A stretch of DNA of 64,000 nt from assembly GCF_019320115.1 (NCBI RefSeq), contig NC_089583.1, positions 77,377,739 to 77,441,738 of the forward strand. Reading direction: 5' to 3'. A program made the position numbers and the translations under genes. The notes under the pieces were generated by a model. The model ran no database searches. It was not told the DNA's origin and was given only the letters and a program-made list of their open reading frames with translations. Shown piece after piece: positions 32,423 through 44,670 of the stretch. Numbering within the stretch: position 1 is the first letter of the stretch; every line of letters begins with the position of its first letter. Source of the DNA: Miscanthus floridulus. Its lineage: Eukaryota; Streptophyta; Magnoliopsida; Poales; Poaceae.

Positions 32423-34760
32423 ATGGCTTTTTTCCGCAGGCTCTTTGTCCCTCCCATAGCCCGACCAGATCTTCACGGTCAGATCCATCACGTGGGTCAT
32501 CAACACTGACAGAGTTGGAGAGCTTCTTGAGCCGATGCAGATTTGTTCTACGCCGACCACCCTCACACCTACGACCGTAGATCCAATCTCAGAACCACTT
32601 CCGGGGTCGACTTCATCAACTACTCGCCGCTCGCTTCCTCGCTACTAGAGGAGGCATGTCAACAATGACGATCTGATCGAGTCTATCGATTGGGTCGGCC
32701 TAAAACTCGTCGATTGCCTCTCCATTGTTGAGTCGGCTCTAGACACCCTTGTTCAGCATCGACCACCTTCCGATCCTAATCTGTCGGTGTTCAGTGCTCG
32801 GCAAACCTTAGGGCTCGCCGCCCTACCCTTTGGGCTCGCCAACGCCGCCGCTACGTATCAGGACACCTTGACGGGCAAATTCGCCCACCAGGTCACCAAC
32901 CAGCTCCCACCAACCGTCAACATGCTGCATACTAGCTGGGGTCCCGGAACATCCCTCCAAACTATCCTAGAGGAAAATCCAGACTCCGAGTCTCAAGGCT
33001 CCACGGAGCCCCTTGCTGAGACCTTCACCGAGCAACCCCCTCTCCTGCCTTTCTGGGGTGGCACAATCTTCAATGTCAGCAGCAATAGCCCCCCTCGGAA
33101 TGGTGAAACAGATGAGGAACGCGCCGCCCATGAAAACAAGAATGCGAACCATGCGCAATGCCATGATAACGAACATGCCATTGCGATGGCTGAGGCCACT
33201 TGTGATAACCAGTTTGACTCGCAAGGAAGGCCCCTCCATCGCAACCTTAACAAAGAATTCCTCCATGTTGATGGCCATGACGTCTTCAAAACTTCGAGCA
33301 CCAATCTGGCGGTGGTCGCCAATGAACTTGCACACCTCCCGTAGACGCCCGAGCTCACCAAGGTCGTCGCTATGCTAAAAGCGGCACACTGTCAAGTTTA
33401 TGAGATCCGAGAGGTTTAGAGACCTTCATGCTCCACAAGCGCGATTCGCCGATCAGCCGATCCTAGATCTAATCACTGCCCCAGTCAAAGCCATTTCGCT
33501 GACTAGTCACTACCTCCCCAGGGGGAGTTGGAGGCCACCACGCCGAGCATCATCGCCGGCACGACCAAGAGGTCAAACATGACGCCTGAGTCCACCTCGG
33601 TAACCTTCGGGATGCACGATGGTGTATCGATCAAAGTCACTTCAGGCACCTTGAAGATGAAGTACGACACTGCTAGGATACGAGCAAGAGTACGATAACC
33701 TGGACTCAGCTCTAGAGCCGATCATCGCCGGCAATACTACTGATATCGGCCCCGATAACCCAGAAGGGCCCCCAGCATTCACCAGGGCGCTCCGAACGCT
33801 CCAGTGGCCCCGTGGTTTCAAAATCACCGGAGTAGAGCCCCATGAAGGAAGGATGAACCCAACTCAGTGGCTGTAGGCTTACGCCACCGCCATTCATGCC
33901 ACCGGAGGAGACACCAATGTCATGGCGAATTATCTCCCCGTCATACTCACGCCAACCGCCATGAGCTGGTTCACAAGCCTTGCCCTGGACTCCATCGGAT
34001 CTTGGGAAGATCTAAAGAGAGTCTTCACCGACAACTACATGGCCACATGCAGGCTATCGGGCACCAAGCACGATCTCAACCGCATCACCCAAAAGCCGTC
34101 CGAACTACTCCACAGCTACATCAGACGCTTCTTCGAGATGAGGAATTCTATTCACAACATCACAGAAGTCGAAGTCATCACCGCCTTCATCTGAGGACTT
34201 CATCACCGTGAACTCTGTTCTAAGTTCAACAAAAAGCCACCTACCGGCATCGGCGAGATGATCACAACCGCCAACCAGTACACCGACGCCGAGGAAGCGG
34301 AGGTGTGTTTTAATGAAGATACAGGCACTAATCGCCCGCCTCGCTGCCACGACGACCACAACAATGACCGACAGCACAACATTCGCCGCCATGACGACCG
34401 CAATGACGACCGACATTACAACGATCGCCGCTACGACGACCATAGTTTCCATCACGACAGCAGATGAGATCAGCCAGATGGATTCAAACCTAGTCAGAAT
34501 CACCACCGTCGACTAGATCACTTTGTTGCCAACATCAATGGGCTGCACGCAAAGCGTAACTACGATGAGCAGTATAAGAAGATCCTCAATGGACCGTGCC
34601 CCCTGCACAAGAATGCCAAACACAAGATGAAAGACTGCCTTGGTTTGGCTAAGGAGTTCCAGGAGAAAAAGTACAACGACGACAATGGTGGGAACGGGGG
34701 ACGCCAACCACCTAGGGATAATAATAATGCCTTCCAGGACCATGACAAGGTGGTCACCAT
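32423..34760 (+). pseudogene. gag of the Retand-type element
   Basis: Capsid-nucleocapsid precursor. A start at 32423 is plausible (ATG 29 bases after the PBS). The N-terminal 1.3 kb is broken by several frame changes. One long frame covers 32787-33344. The capsid core lies at about 33840-34310 (NYLPVILTPTAMSWFTSLA, FTDNYMATCRL, LLHSYIRRFFEMRN), followed by an Asp/His/Arg-rich linker and a short Cys-His motif CPLHKNAKHKMKDC near 34600. Stops at about 34192 and 34465. Confidence 0.85.
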
Positions 34761-34779
34761 CATCTTCAGGGGTTTTGCC

Positions 34780-35394
34780 TCTAACAAGAGCAGAAGGGAA
34801 CTGAAGCTCGCCGCTCGACGAGTGCTCGCTGCCGCTTCAGAGGAAACTACCGCCAACCCCAGCTATCGCCTGTGGTCCAAAGTCCCCATCACCTTTAGTA
34901 GGGCCAACCAGTGGGTAGACATACCCTACACAGGGCATTTTCCCCTTGTCCTTGACGCGACTATCCAGAAGGTGCTCTTCAGAAAAGTCCTTATCGACGG
35001 TGGGAGCGCTTTGAATCTACTCTTCGCCGGGGCCCTAAGGGAGCTCGGCCTCGGGACAACAGATCTCACGCCCTCAGACTCCTTCTGGGGTGTGGTACCT
35101 AGTAGGGCATCCAGACCGCTTAGGGAAATTACCCTACCAATATAGTTCGGCCCGGCAACCAACTACCGAGTGGAGCATATCAACTTCTATGTCACTGACT
35201 TTGACACCGCCTACCACGCCATACTGGGGCATCCGGCTCTGGCCAAGTTCATGGCTGTTCTGCACTATGCGTATTTAGTGTTGAAGATGCCTTCGCCCAT
35301 AGGAGTCTTGTCTCTATGGGCCAACCTCTCCGTCGCCTACGCCTGCGAGACAGAAAGTCTCACCCTCACCGAAGCCACCGACCTCTCCATCTAG
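34780..35394 (+). pseudogene. Aspartic protease region of the Retand-type element
   Basis: Continues the gag frame. The active-site motif is VLIDGGSALNLLF at about 34985-35025, i.e. D-G-G-S rather than D-S/T-G, as common in this lineage. HAILGHPALAKF follows at about 35217-35250, the conserved hydrophobic-Gly block. Stops at 35143 and 35392. It would process the polyprotein. Confidence 0.8.
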
Positions 35395-35588
35395 ATGGCT
35401 AGCGTGGTCGCCGAAGCCAAGATGGCATCTGCTGATGACATGGAGATCCTAGAGCCTCCGCCAAGTCCAAGGAAGTCAAGGAGATCAGCCTCGGCCTCGA
35501 CGACCCTTCCAGGACGATGAAAATTGGGGCTCACCTTGACCCCAAATAGGAAAGTGCGCTCGTCTCCTTCCTATGTGCCAACGCCGAT

Positions 35589-37316
35589 GTGTTTGCTTGG
35601 AAACCTATAGACATGCTAGGGGTACCACGGGAGAAGATCGAGCACTCCTTGAATGTCTCGCTGACTGCTAAACCGATCAAGCAAAAACTTCACCAATTCA
35701 CTCCGGACAAAAAGGAGGCCATTAGGGTAGAAATAAAACGGCTCTTAGCTATCGGATTTATAAAAGAAGTGTATCATCCAGATTGGTTAGCTAATCCTAT
35801 TCTTGTTAAGAAAAAGAATAAAGAATGGAGAATGTGTGTTGATTATACTGATCTTAACAAACACTGCCCTAAAGACCCCTTCGGTCTGCCTCGGATAGAC
35901 AAGGTTGTAGACTCCACCGCTGGCTGCGAGTTGCTCTCCTCTCTTGACTATTACTCCGGCTACCATCAGATCTCCCTCAAGAAAGAAGACCAGGTCAAAA
36001 CATTGTTCATCACGCCTTTCGATGCATACTGCTACACCACTATGTCCTTCGGACTAAAGAACGCTAGAGCGACCTACCAAAGGGCTATCTAGATGTGCCT
36101 CGACCAACAGATCGGTCGCAACGTCGAAGCCTACATCGACGACGTAGTCATCAAGACTAGAATCGCCAACAATCTAATCACCGACCTTGAAGAAACTTTC
36201 TCCAACCTGAGCAAATACCGATGGAAGCTGAACCCTTCAAAGTGCATCTTTAGAGTTCCATTCGGTATCCTGCTGGGCTACATCGTCAGTGCTCGGGGCA
36301 TCGAACCAAACCCTGACAAGGTCTCTACCATCACCAACATGAAATGGCCAACGAGTGTCAAGGATATACAGAAGCTTACAGGCTACATGGCTGCGTTAAG
36401 CCATTTTATCTTGCGTCTCGGTGAAAAAGGGCTACCTTTTTTCAAGCTCCTCAAGGCCTCTAAGCTTTTTTCTTGGTCAGAGGAGGCAGACATAGCTTTT
36501 GAGAAGCTCAAGTTGTTTTTAACAAAACCTCCAATCATGATGGCGCCACGACCAGATGAAACTCTGCTGGTTTACATCGTCACCACCTCTCGCGTTTTTA
36601 GTACGGCTATTGTCATCGAACGCGAGGAAACTAGACACGCCTACAAGGTGCAACGTTCAGTCTATTTCATCAGTGAGGTACTTAATGAGCCCAAAACTCG
36701 TTATCCTCAGGTGCAAAAGCTGTTATATGGAATTTTGATTACCTCGCGCAAGCTCTGACATTACTTCGAATACTACAAGATCGCCATGGTCATAGAGTTC
36801 CCTCTAGGGGATATTCTCCGCAATAAAGAGGCTAATGGTCGTATCATCAAGTGGGCTGTTGAGCTCGGCACTTACTCCATTGACTTTAGAAGCAGATTGA
36901 CCGTTAAGTCACAGGCGCTTACTGATTTCATCGCTGAGTGGACTGAGATCCAAGAACCCATTGCCGCCACTTGCCCCGAGCACTGGGTGATGTACTTCGA
37001 CGGTGCCCTTAACATCAATGGTGCTGGTGCGGGCATTCTGTTTATCACACCGACAAAGGATAAACTCCGATATGTTCTTCACATACATTTTCTGGCCTCC
37101 AACAATGCCACGGAATATGAAGCATGTCTCCATGGTCTCCGTATAGCTATCGAGCTCGGCATCAAATGCCTCATGGTATATGGGGATTCCGCGCTGGTTA
37201 TCAACCAGCTCAATAAGGATTGGTCCTGTTCCAGTGAGAAAATGGACGCATACTGCACCAAAATCAGGAAGCTTGAAGGGAAATTCTATGGTATCGAGTA
37301 CCACCACGTGGTATAG
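35589..37316 (+). pseudogene. Reverse transcriptase and RNase H of the Retand-type element
   Basis: RT: GFIKEVYHPDWLANPILV, RMCVDYTDLNKHCPKDPFGL, LDYYSGYHQI, then an in-frame TAG at 36090 and the intact catalytic motif AYIDDVVIKTR at about 36130. The connection region and a degenerate RNase H follow to about 36756 (TGA). A second RNase H-like domain lies at 36970-37260 (MYFDGALNINGAGAG, NNATEYEACLHGL, VYGDSALVI), the additional RNase H characteristic of the Tat lineage. All catalytic residues I can identify are present; the stops at 36090 and 36756 and the TAG at 37314 disable it. Confidence 0.9.
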
Positions 37317-37582
37317 GATCAAAACCAACCAGCCGACCAGCTATCAAAGATAGGATCTTCTTGCGCTGTGATTCCACTGGGGTTTTCATTCAAGACCTCC
37401 TGGCACCATCTATTAAAGAAGATAAGGAAGTTATGGAAGTACCCCCTGCCAAGCAGTTGGTACTCATGGTACCTTCGCCGGTCATCTATTGGAGGGAACA
37501 GTTCATCAAATACCTCTCCAGTGACGAAATATCGGCCGACAAAATCAAATCCAAATGACTAATTCGCCGAAGTAAGCATTAC

Positions 37583-38695
37583 GTGCTGGTAGATGGTAGC
37601 CTGATGAGGAAAAGTGCCAAGGTAGGGATACTACAAAAGTGCATCATCCAAGATGACGGTGTGAAGCTACTTTCCGAAATTCACTCTGGTTCCTGTGGCA
37701 ATCACGTGGCTTCAAGAACACTGGTCGGCAAAGCTTTCCAGGCAGGTTTTTACTGGCCCACGGCCATCTTCGATGTAGAAGATCTCGTTCGACGATGTGA
37801 GGGTTGTCAGTTTTTTGCCAAGCAAATACATGTACCAGCACAAGAACTACAGACCATTCTAGCTTCCTGGCCATTCGCATGCTGGGGACTGGATATGATC
37901 GGGCCTTTCAAACCAGCGCCAGGAGGTTTCCGGTATGTGTATGTCACCATTGATAAGTTCTCCAAGTGGATTGAGTACAAACCACTCGTCTCAGCTACTG
38001 CAAAGAAAGCAGTCGAGCTCTTTGAAGACATCATACACAGATTCGGTCTCCCGAACAGCATCATCACTGACCTCGGGACAACTTTTACTGGCCATCATTT
38101 TTGGCACTTCTACGAAGACTGGTGCATCTCTGTTAAATACGTTTTCGTTGCTCATCCTAGAGCTAACGGCCAGGTCGAGCGGGCTAATGGTATGATCCTT
38201 GACGCCCTTAAAAAAAGGCTCTATCAGAAAGAAGAAAAGCATCCGGGCAGATGGCTCAAAGAACTACCAACTGTGGTCTGGGGACTGTGCACTCAAGCTA
38301 GTCACAGTACCAGCGTATCGCCATATTTTATGGTCTACGGCTCAGAGGCCATACTCCCATCAGATATTGCTTTCCGAGCACCTAGAGTAGAAAATTATGA
38401 TGAAGAGCAAGCCACAGCGGTTCGAACAGAAGACATTGATCGAGCTAAGGAAGAATGTCTGATTACTTGTGTTCGGATAGCCAAGTACCTCGAAGGTCTA
38501 CGGAGGTATTACAACCGCAACGTCAGAGGTCGTTCGTTCACGATCGATGACCTTGTCTTACATCGGAAACAAAAAACCGAAGGGCTTCACAAGCTGTCTT
38601 CCCCCTGGGAGGGCCCTTACATCGTCAAAGGTGTTACTCGACCAGGGTCTTATCGCTTATGTGACTTAGATGGACTCAATGTTCCCAACTCCTAG
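37583..38695 (+). pseudogene. Integrase of the Retand-type element (370-codon open frame)
   Basis: HHCC finger at about 37680-37820 (HSGSCGNH, CEGCQFF), DDE core with WGLDMIGPF, FGLPNSIITDLGTTF and ANGQVERANGMI, then SVSPYFMVYGSEAILP and a C-terminal GPYIVKGV/PGSYRL fold, stop at 38693. The frame is open for 370 codons, but the sequence before it contains a frameshift near 37355 and a TGA at 37556 that separate it from RNase H. No chromodomain. Confidence 0.93.
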
Positions 38696-38868
38696 CACAT
38701 AGAGCACCTTATACGTTTCTACCCCTGAAACAACACAAATATGTACTCTTTACTTTCATATTAATAAAGTTCTGGTCTCCATAATTTTCCTCCATTTTTT
38801 CATCCATTATAAGTTTCACTTACCACTATCGGGCTATAGCCACTCCATGACGATCTCCAATACATTCG

Positions 38869-39074
38869 CCAAACACGCCAAAATTCGCCGAACACGTTAA
38901 CTCCAAAAATCGCCGAACACGTTAACTCCAAAAATCGCCGAACATGTTAACTCCAAAAATCGCCGAACACGTTAACTCCAAATCGCCAAACACGATTCCT
39001 CCAAATCGCCGAACACGTTAACTCCAAAAATCGACGAACATGATTTCTCCAAAAATCGCCTACTATGTTTTCTC
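38869..39074 (+). repeat. 25-bp tandem repeat, about 8 units
   Basis: Unit AATCGCCGAACACGTTAACTCC plus three A, repeated from 38869. The first units are nearly perfect and the last three diverge (CACGATTCCTCC, CATGATTTCTCC, TATGTTTTCTCC). It lies between integrase and the antisense ORF, the hypervariable 3' region known from Tat-lineage elements. Confidence 0.9.
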
Positions 39075-39734
39075 CGGATCACATAAGTTTTTTCCTCCTA
39101 AAAACGATGATGATTTTGCACTCTAAATTTCATAACATAGCTCGCTGATCGTCGAGCAGCACATGTTTTTCTTTTCTATTTTCTATGGAGAAGACCCAAT
39201 CTCTGATTACTTCCTACACATGCTTAGGGGCTCCATGCTCTGCGTTACGGTTGGTCGGCTGCAGTTCCTTGGTCATGCCTATTAATCCTACACATGTCAG
39301 GGTCTCTGCACTTGACTTTATGGACTGTGGGCTAGTCAAGGCCTAGATATCAGGCTTAAACTAACTGCTCGGATGCCACTTTAACTATTTTTCTCGCCAA
39401 GTTATTCAAATTGGCCACTGGGCAGCATATGTTTTGCTTTGATAATTATGGAGGACACCAAGGCTCTAACATCCCACCACACGTGCTATGGTCTTCGTGC
39501 TCTGCGTGTTGGGTGGTAGGCTACAGTCCTATAATAACGCTTGTTTTCCCAACATGCACACAGGCTACGTGCTCTGCATTACGAATTACGAGCTAGCTAA
39601 AGCATTAGGTTTAGTGCAAACTAACTGATCGAACATTGCTTATATTATGCATAATGGCGTCGGGTTATTAATACAAACGATTCTTCATCGCCAAATAAAG
39701 TAAGTGGTACAGGCGATAATATCCGAGCAGTTTG

Positions 39735-42700
39735 TTAAGCTTCACCACCAGCTTCTGTTTTGCCAAACAGGTCTATATCGTCGACAAGCATTTTTGCTAC
39801 ATCTTCAACATCATCCTCCAGTTGCTGGGTTTGCGCATCGCTCAGCCCATCGGCGAACCCACCACCTATCGATTGGATGTCAATAGACATATAGTGGGAC
39901 CAAACCACTACAAGGGCATGAGTAGCGGCGGTCAAAATGGCGTCGCGGTTGAAATTTTTGAAATTCTCCCACGCTGTCTTGCATCTCTGAATGATGGTGA
40001 CTGGCCCTTGCTACCTGCTGTCAGGACGGGGTGCCGGTTCAATGTCAACGCAGTTGAGTACTGGTTTTATTGCGGTGGCTATAGTGTTGAAATTGTCTTT
40101 CTGGACTTTGGCTTCCTGCACCAGCACATCGAACTGTGCCTTGGTTTTATGGCGATAATCTACAAAAATTTCAATGGTTTGTCAAACCAGAAAAGTACCA
40201 CAACATTACTTCCAATTAGGGGGTATCTACCTTTTAGTTCTTTGGCTAGTTTGTCTGCTCCCTCCGACTCTTTTGTTTTCTCTTGTCGAATTTGCTCGAT
40301 GGTCTGGCGAAGCTGGCTGAGTTCTACGTCTTGCTCTGCAAGCACAACAGTTATCGAAATAGTGGGTTGGCAAACTATTGCAAAGTACATTATGTGATAA
40401 GGCATACTAGATTTCTACTTGGATACATCCTTGAACTGCTGGCACTTCCGATCAAGCTGCTTGGATTTATTTTTGAGTTCTCCGGTTTTCTTGCCCAATT
40501 GCTTGGACATATTTTTTAGCTCCTCGGATACAATCGCCAGTTGCTCGGATTTCTTCTTCAGCTGCTCGGATGCAGCCGTTAGTTGTGTGGATAGAACCCC
40601 CTTTTGATGTTCAAGGTCCCATGAGTTGGACTCTACAAGGTCCTGCTCGTGCTAGGACCTCTTAATATTCTTTTCTGAAAGATTTAACGCCTCCCGGAGT
40701 TTCTTGTTTTCCTCAGCGAGGGGCTCCATCCTCTTCATCAGTTGGTGCCGTTGCTCGGCTATTCAAGCTATCCCCTATGGATGAACAATGCTAGAGATAA
40801 ACCATGGTCTCCAACAACATATATCAGTGTTTTAGGTGCGGTACTCACCTCAATTTGAGTCATAACTCCAGCAACGACGAATTTTAGCCTCTTTATTTCC
40901 CTAGTAGTGTCTTCTTCCTTGACAACTACCACCTCTTCCCCACATTTTCAGAGAATCTAGACAGATTGGGGTTTGGGTGTGGCATGCTCGATCTCCACAA
41001 CCTTGTCCTCCTTCGTCGTCGCTTGAGGCACCACTGGGGGACTCCATGGTCGAACAGCTGCTCCGACCACTCCTAGCATCGCTGCGGGTGGTGAAGGTTG
41101 CTCCTCGGCCGTTGATGGAGTTGCATCCTTAGCCTCCGGTGCATCAACAATAGCTACAGTTTTCGCTTCCAAAGTATCGACTTTTTCAGTCGTAGCCTCG
41201 GTCACGGTCGCCAACGCGCTTGTCGTGTGCGCCAATGATTCACCGTCGCCAGGACTGCTCGTAGCGGCAGCTGGCCCGTCCTCTGTTTGCCGAGCACTCA
41301 GGGACTCTCGGATGGGGGCAGTTGGCATTTTTTCTGCTAAGGTTATGGGCCTCTGTGTTTCCCTATGTAATATCGGCTTGTCAGTAACTAAGAGAATTCA
41401 AGGAATAATATTATTACTCCAAGGCAAATATACTTACGATTTGGTCTTCCAATTAAATTTCTTGAACCGGCGATGCCTACCTGATCCCCCAGGCGCTGCT
41501 ACTTGGGTCGCCTGATGGGAGGACTCCTGCTCCTCTACAACAGGGTGCCGCTCTGCTTGGTGCCCTACGGCCCCCTCTGTGTGCTGCTCTATGGTTATCC
41601 CCTCTTGTTGCTCGAGGACTTTGGTTGTCTGCGCCGCTAGGATTTCCATTGTTGCTCGCACATAACTCCTCCCTACTTGCTGCTCGGGAGCTTCAGCATC
41701 CGTCGATGGCTCCTTCGTGCTCAGCGGATGCGCTGCCTGGTCCTCATCATCGTCCGACCACTCTAGCATAGCGGTTCTTCATGGTCGAGCGGTTTGGTCT
41801 TCACCAAGCGAGATGCCGCCCGATTTGTGTGCAGTAGAGCCTGCGGTTTTTCTCCTTTTTTGGACTAGCTCATCTACTGCCGGTCTTTTCTCGCGGATTT
41901 TCTCTGATACTGGGGATGGACTATCCGATGAGGTGCTCGGCTCCTCTTCAGGCTGTAGCAGCCACTGAATGTCTACTCCTTTCGGCCAATCGGCTCTCGG
42001 CACGTTTGAAAAGTATATTGCCCTATCCTACGAATGAATCTTTACATAAGTACATCAGTCCTTTGCTCAGAAATTGATGCTTGAACAATGCAAAGTGAAA
42101 GGGTTACCTGAGGAGGTGGATTGGTATAGTTGAAAGCCTTCGTCCCTTTTGGCCAGCTGAATGAGACATTGGAAGTAAATAGGTCCATGGCACGGTCTAT
42201 TACTTCTTTCTTCATTAGACGGTCTGTGTTTTCCTAGGTACCGTCGTTGTCACCGTTGTAGTTGAACGCTGGGTGGGCCCTCTCTTTGTAGGGCTGGATG
42301 CACCACACTATGAAGCTAGCTGCCACCAGTTCACCCCTAAGCTCCATGCCCTTAATCAAGTCTAGAAGTTCCATTACTTGCTCCATGTTAGCATTGTTGG
42401 GTCTTTCCGACCAGTTACTATGGTTAACCGGGATGTGGTGGACATCGCATCGAATCATTGGGTGACTTTGTTTGATATAGAACCATCTGGCGTTCCAACC
42501 TTTTAGGGAGGTATTTAGTGGTACGCTAATGTATTCGCTGGCCATCCCATCCTTGAGTTGTAGGTACATGCCACCGACCACCTTGGAACCGCTGCCCCCC
42601 CCCCTTCTTCTTTAGACAGAACAGGTGCCTAAAGAGGTTGAAGTGTAGAAGAACACCAAGAAATGCCTCACAGAAATGGATAAAGATCGACACGTGTAGT

Positions 42701-43009
42701 ATGGTGTTGGGGTGCAAATTATAGAGGCTAATCGCCCAAAACTCTATAAGATCCCTCAGAAAGGGGTGGACAGGAAACCCTAATCCTCACCAGAAATAAT
42801 CTTCAAATACTATAGCCTCATCAGTATGAGGTTGGGAAGGGCTCACCACTAGCTGGCCACCATCCAGCAGTGAGGTGGTCTAGGAGAACACCCGCCGCCA
42901 CCATCCTGTTGAGATCCGCCGGCCCCATCTTCGACGGCACCCACTCCTCGTCACGGCTGGCTCCGGTGGCCGCCTTCCTCAGCTTTGCGGCTCCTTTTTT
43001 CGGTGCCAT
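39735..43009 (-). pseudogene. Antisense extra ORF (aORF) of the Retand-type element, probably spliced
   Basis: Starts at 43009 with MAPKKGAAKLRKAA, then EWVPSKMGPADLNRMVAAGV. A second block (42717-42234) has LHPNTILHVSIFIHFCEAFL, WNARWFYIKQ and later ELRGELVAASFIVWCIQPYK. A Pro/Thr/Ala-rich acidic middle (42003-40957) follows, then a coiled coil (40600-40160) and an acidic tail ending in DDIDLFGK...GGEA at 39735. It matches the grass family described as putative gypsy-type transposon protein (Pfam Transposase_28, from memory). Frames change several times, and a likely intron lies at about 40336-40426. Function in the element is unknown. Confidence 0.75.
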
Positions 43010-43408
43010 TCTCTCTAGATTGGTACTAGATTGGAGGCGAGTGCTCACGTTGGTGCGGAATGTGGAGCGTAGGGATTGCAGAGGAAGGAAGAAAGGCAGA
43101 TTGAGTGAGGTAGGAGGCGATGTATGTGGCGGCACGGTTATAAAGCACTTCCCTCACCTTTCCTTGCATCTGAGGGTTTTTGGGAAACCATTCCCGTGAT
43201 TAGCGCTGCTTCGACTCCACCAACATGGTTTAATGGGCCACAAATTGGGCTATCATGTAATAGTAGCCCACGTCGCTCATTTATCACCGCCAAATATTCA
43301 CCGATTTCTTCGCAATTTAATGAGGCTCAGTACCCGATACTGCACAGCCGTTATTCCGATTTTTTCTCCATGGTTTGATTTATCTGATATCTACGCCCAA
43401 AACACAGG

Positions 43409-43690
43409 GACTGGCTACTTGCTCGGCTGGTTTATTTTTTCTGAGCCTGGCACCACGTGACTATGTCACCTACTGTCAGGCTCGGAGACTTAGTGGGCAC
43501 ACTTCACCTTGCAGTGAATGTGTTTGTTTTTCATCTTGAGGCTATGCTCGGGGAATGGTTACCTGCTCGGTTGGTTTACTATTTTCTAAGCCTGGCACCA
43601 TGTGACTACGTCACCTACTGTCAGGCTTGGGGACTAAGTGGGCACACTTCACCTTGTGGTGAATGTGTTTGTTTCTTCTGAAAGACTTCA
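43409..43690 (+). repeat. 144-bp tandem duplication with PPT-like sequence
   Basis: Two copies, anchored by GGCTACTTGCTCGGCTGG at 43413 and GGTTACCTGCTCGGTTGG at 43557. Each carries a PPT-like GGCT.GG.GACT.AGTGGGCA. The next 300 bp are full of TGCTCGG motifs leading to the true PPT. Confidence 0.85.
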
Positions 43691-43975
43691 AGCCTCTAAA
43701 AGTTAAAACAAGGTATCTTTAACCTCGTGGTTGGACTCTAAGTGGGCACACTTCATTTACTGCGTAGGAATTTTCAATTTTGGACTTGAGCTCCTTACAC
43801 CCTTATGTCAAGCCATGCTCGGAACACACTGCTCGGTGATGTTGCACGCTGCTCGGTAGCTGCTCACAACTGCTCGGTGATTCATTATGCTGGTCGGACC
43901 ATGATTTGGACAGCTCGGTTTTGGTTTGCACCTGCTCAGAAAAGTTCAAGACAATGTTGCACAATGGGTACAAGA

Positions 43976-43990
43976 TGCTCGGGGACTAGC
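43976..43990 (+). other. Polypurine tract of the Retand-type element
   Basis: GATGCTCGGGGACTAGC ends one base before the 3' LTR. It is purine-rich but interrupted by pyrimidines. Confidence 0.6.
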
Positions 43991-44458
43991 TGTGGAGGGT
44001 ACGACCCCGGATACCCATGGCAAGCCACATGGGCTACGCCTCCAGGGGCAGCCTAGCCCACGAGAAGGAGCCTTGCGGGGCACGATTCTGCCCCTCCCGC
44101 AAGGCATGGGGAGGATATCCTGAAGATGTTACAAGATCTGTTAGGATACATACGATCGCATGATTCTTGTAATCTATTATTACTTTCCGGTTATCTCTCA
44201 GATCTAACCGACTTGTAACCTTGCCCCCCGGACTATATAATGCGGGCAGGGACCCCCTACAAAATCACAGCAAATCATACGATAGCTAATACAAACCAAC
44301 AGACCACAAAAGTAAGGTATTACGTCATACTAATGGCCTGAACCTGTATAACTCGTGTGTCTCTATTGCCTTCTTGTTCTTGATTACACGCTCCTCTGCC
44401 GATCGATCTACCAACGCGGGATACCCTTCGGTGGACTACCGATGATATTCTATCGACA
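43991..44458 (+). repeat. 3' LTR of the Retand-type element (468 bp)
   Basis: TGTGGAGGGTACGACCCC to CTATCGACA, followed by the AGGAG duplication. It aligns end to end with 31903-32374. Confidence 0.95.
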
Positions 44459-44670
44459 AGGAGCCTAAAGTGGCACCATCATTTTGAAGTTGTAATATTA
44501 CAACACTCAATATGTTACCTATGCATTGTGCTTATGAATCTCTGTCGACAGTAGGCTGAGGAAGACCTATGCATTATTTATAATGAAATAATCTCTTGGT
44601 TCTACAATTTAAGTCCTCTTCCTAATGTTTACTCCTTCATTTTCATTGGAAGCTATGGAAACTATATGAG

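Larger units (their letters stand above)
31903..44458 (+). mobile_element. Complete Tat/Retand-type Ty3/gypsy retrotransposon with antisense extra ORF
   Basis: 5' LTR 31903-32374, PBS 32377, gag, protease, RT, RNase H, integrase (to 38695), 25-bp tandem repeats, antisense ORF 43009-39735, duplicated PPT-like segment, PPT and 3' LTR 43991-44458. AGGAG occurs immediately on both sides (31898-31902 and 44459-44463), a perfect target duplication. No chromodomain, and pol is followed by an antisense ORF, as known for several Tat-lineage elements. The two LTRs are roughly 90 percent identical by eye, and each pol domain is recognisable with few stops. Confidence 0.95.

Noticed and set aside
33867..34211. 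His-rich frame overlapping gag
   Set aside because: Shadow of the capsid frame, which has the conserved residues.
38869..39074. Regular short repeats considered as a CRISPR array
   Set aside because: Units are directly adjacent without unique spacers, and lie inside a plant retrotransposon.
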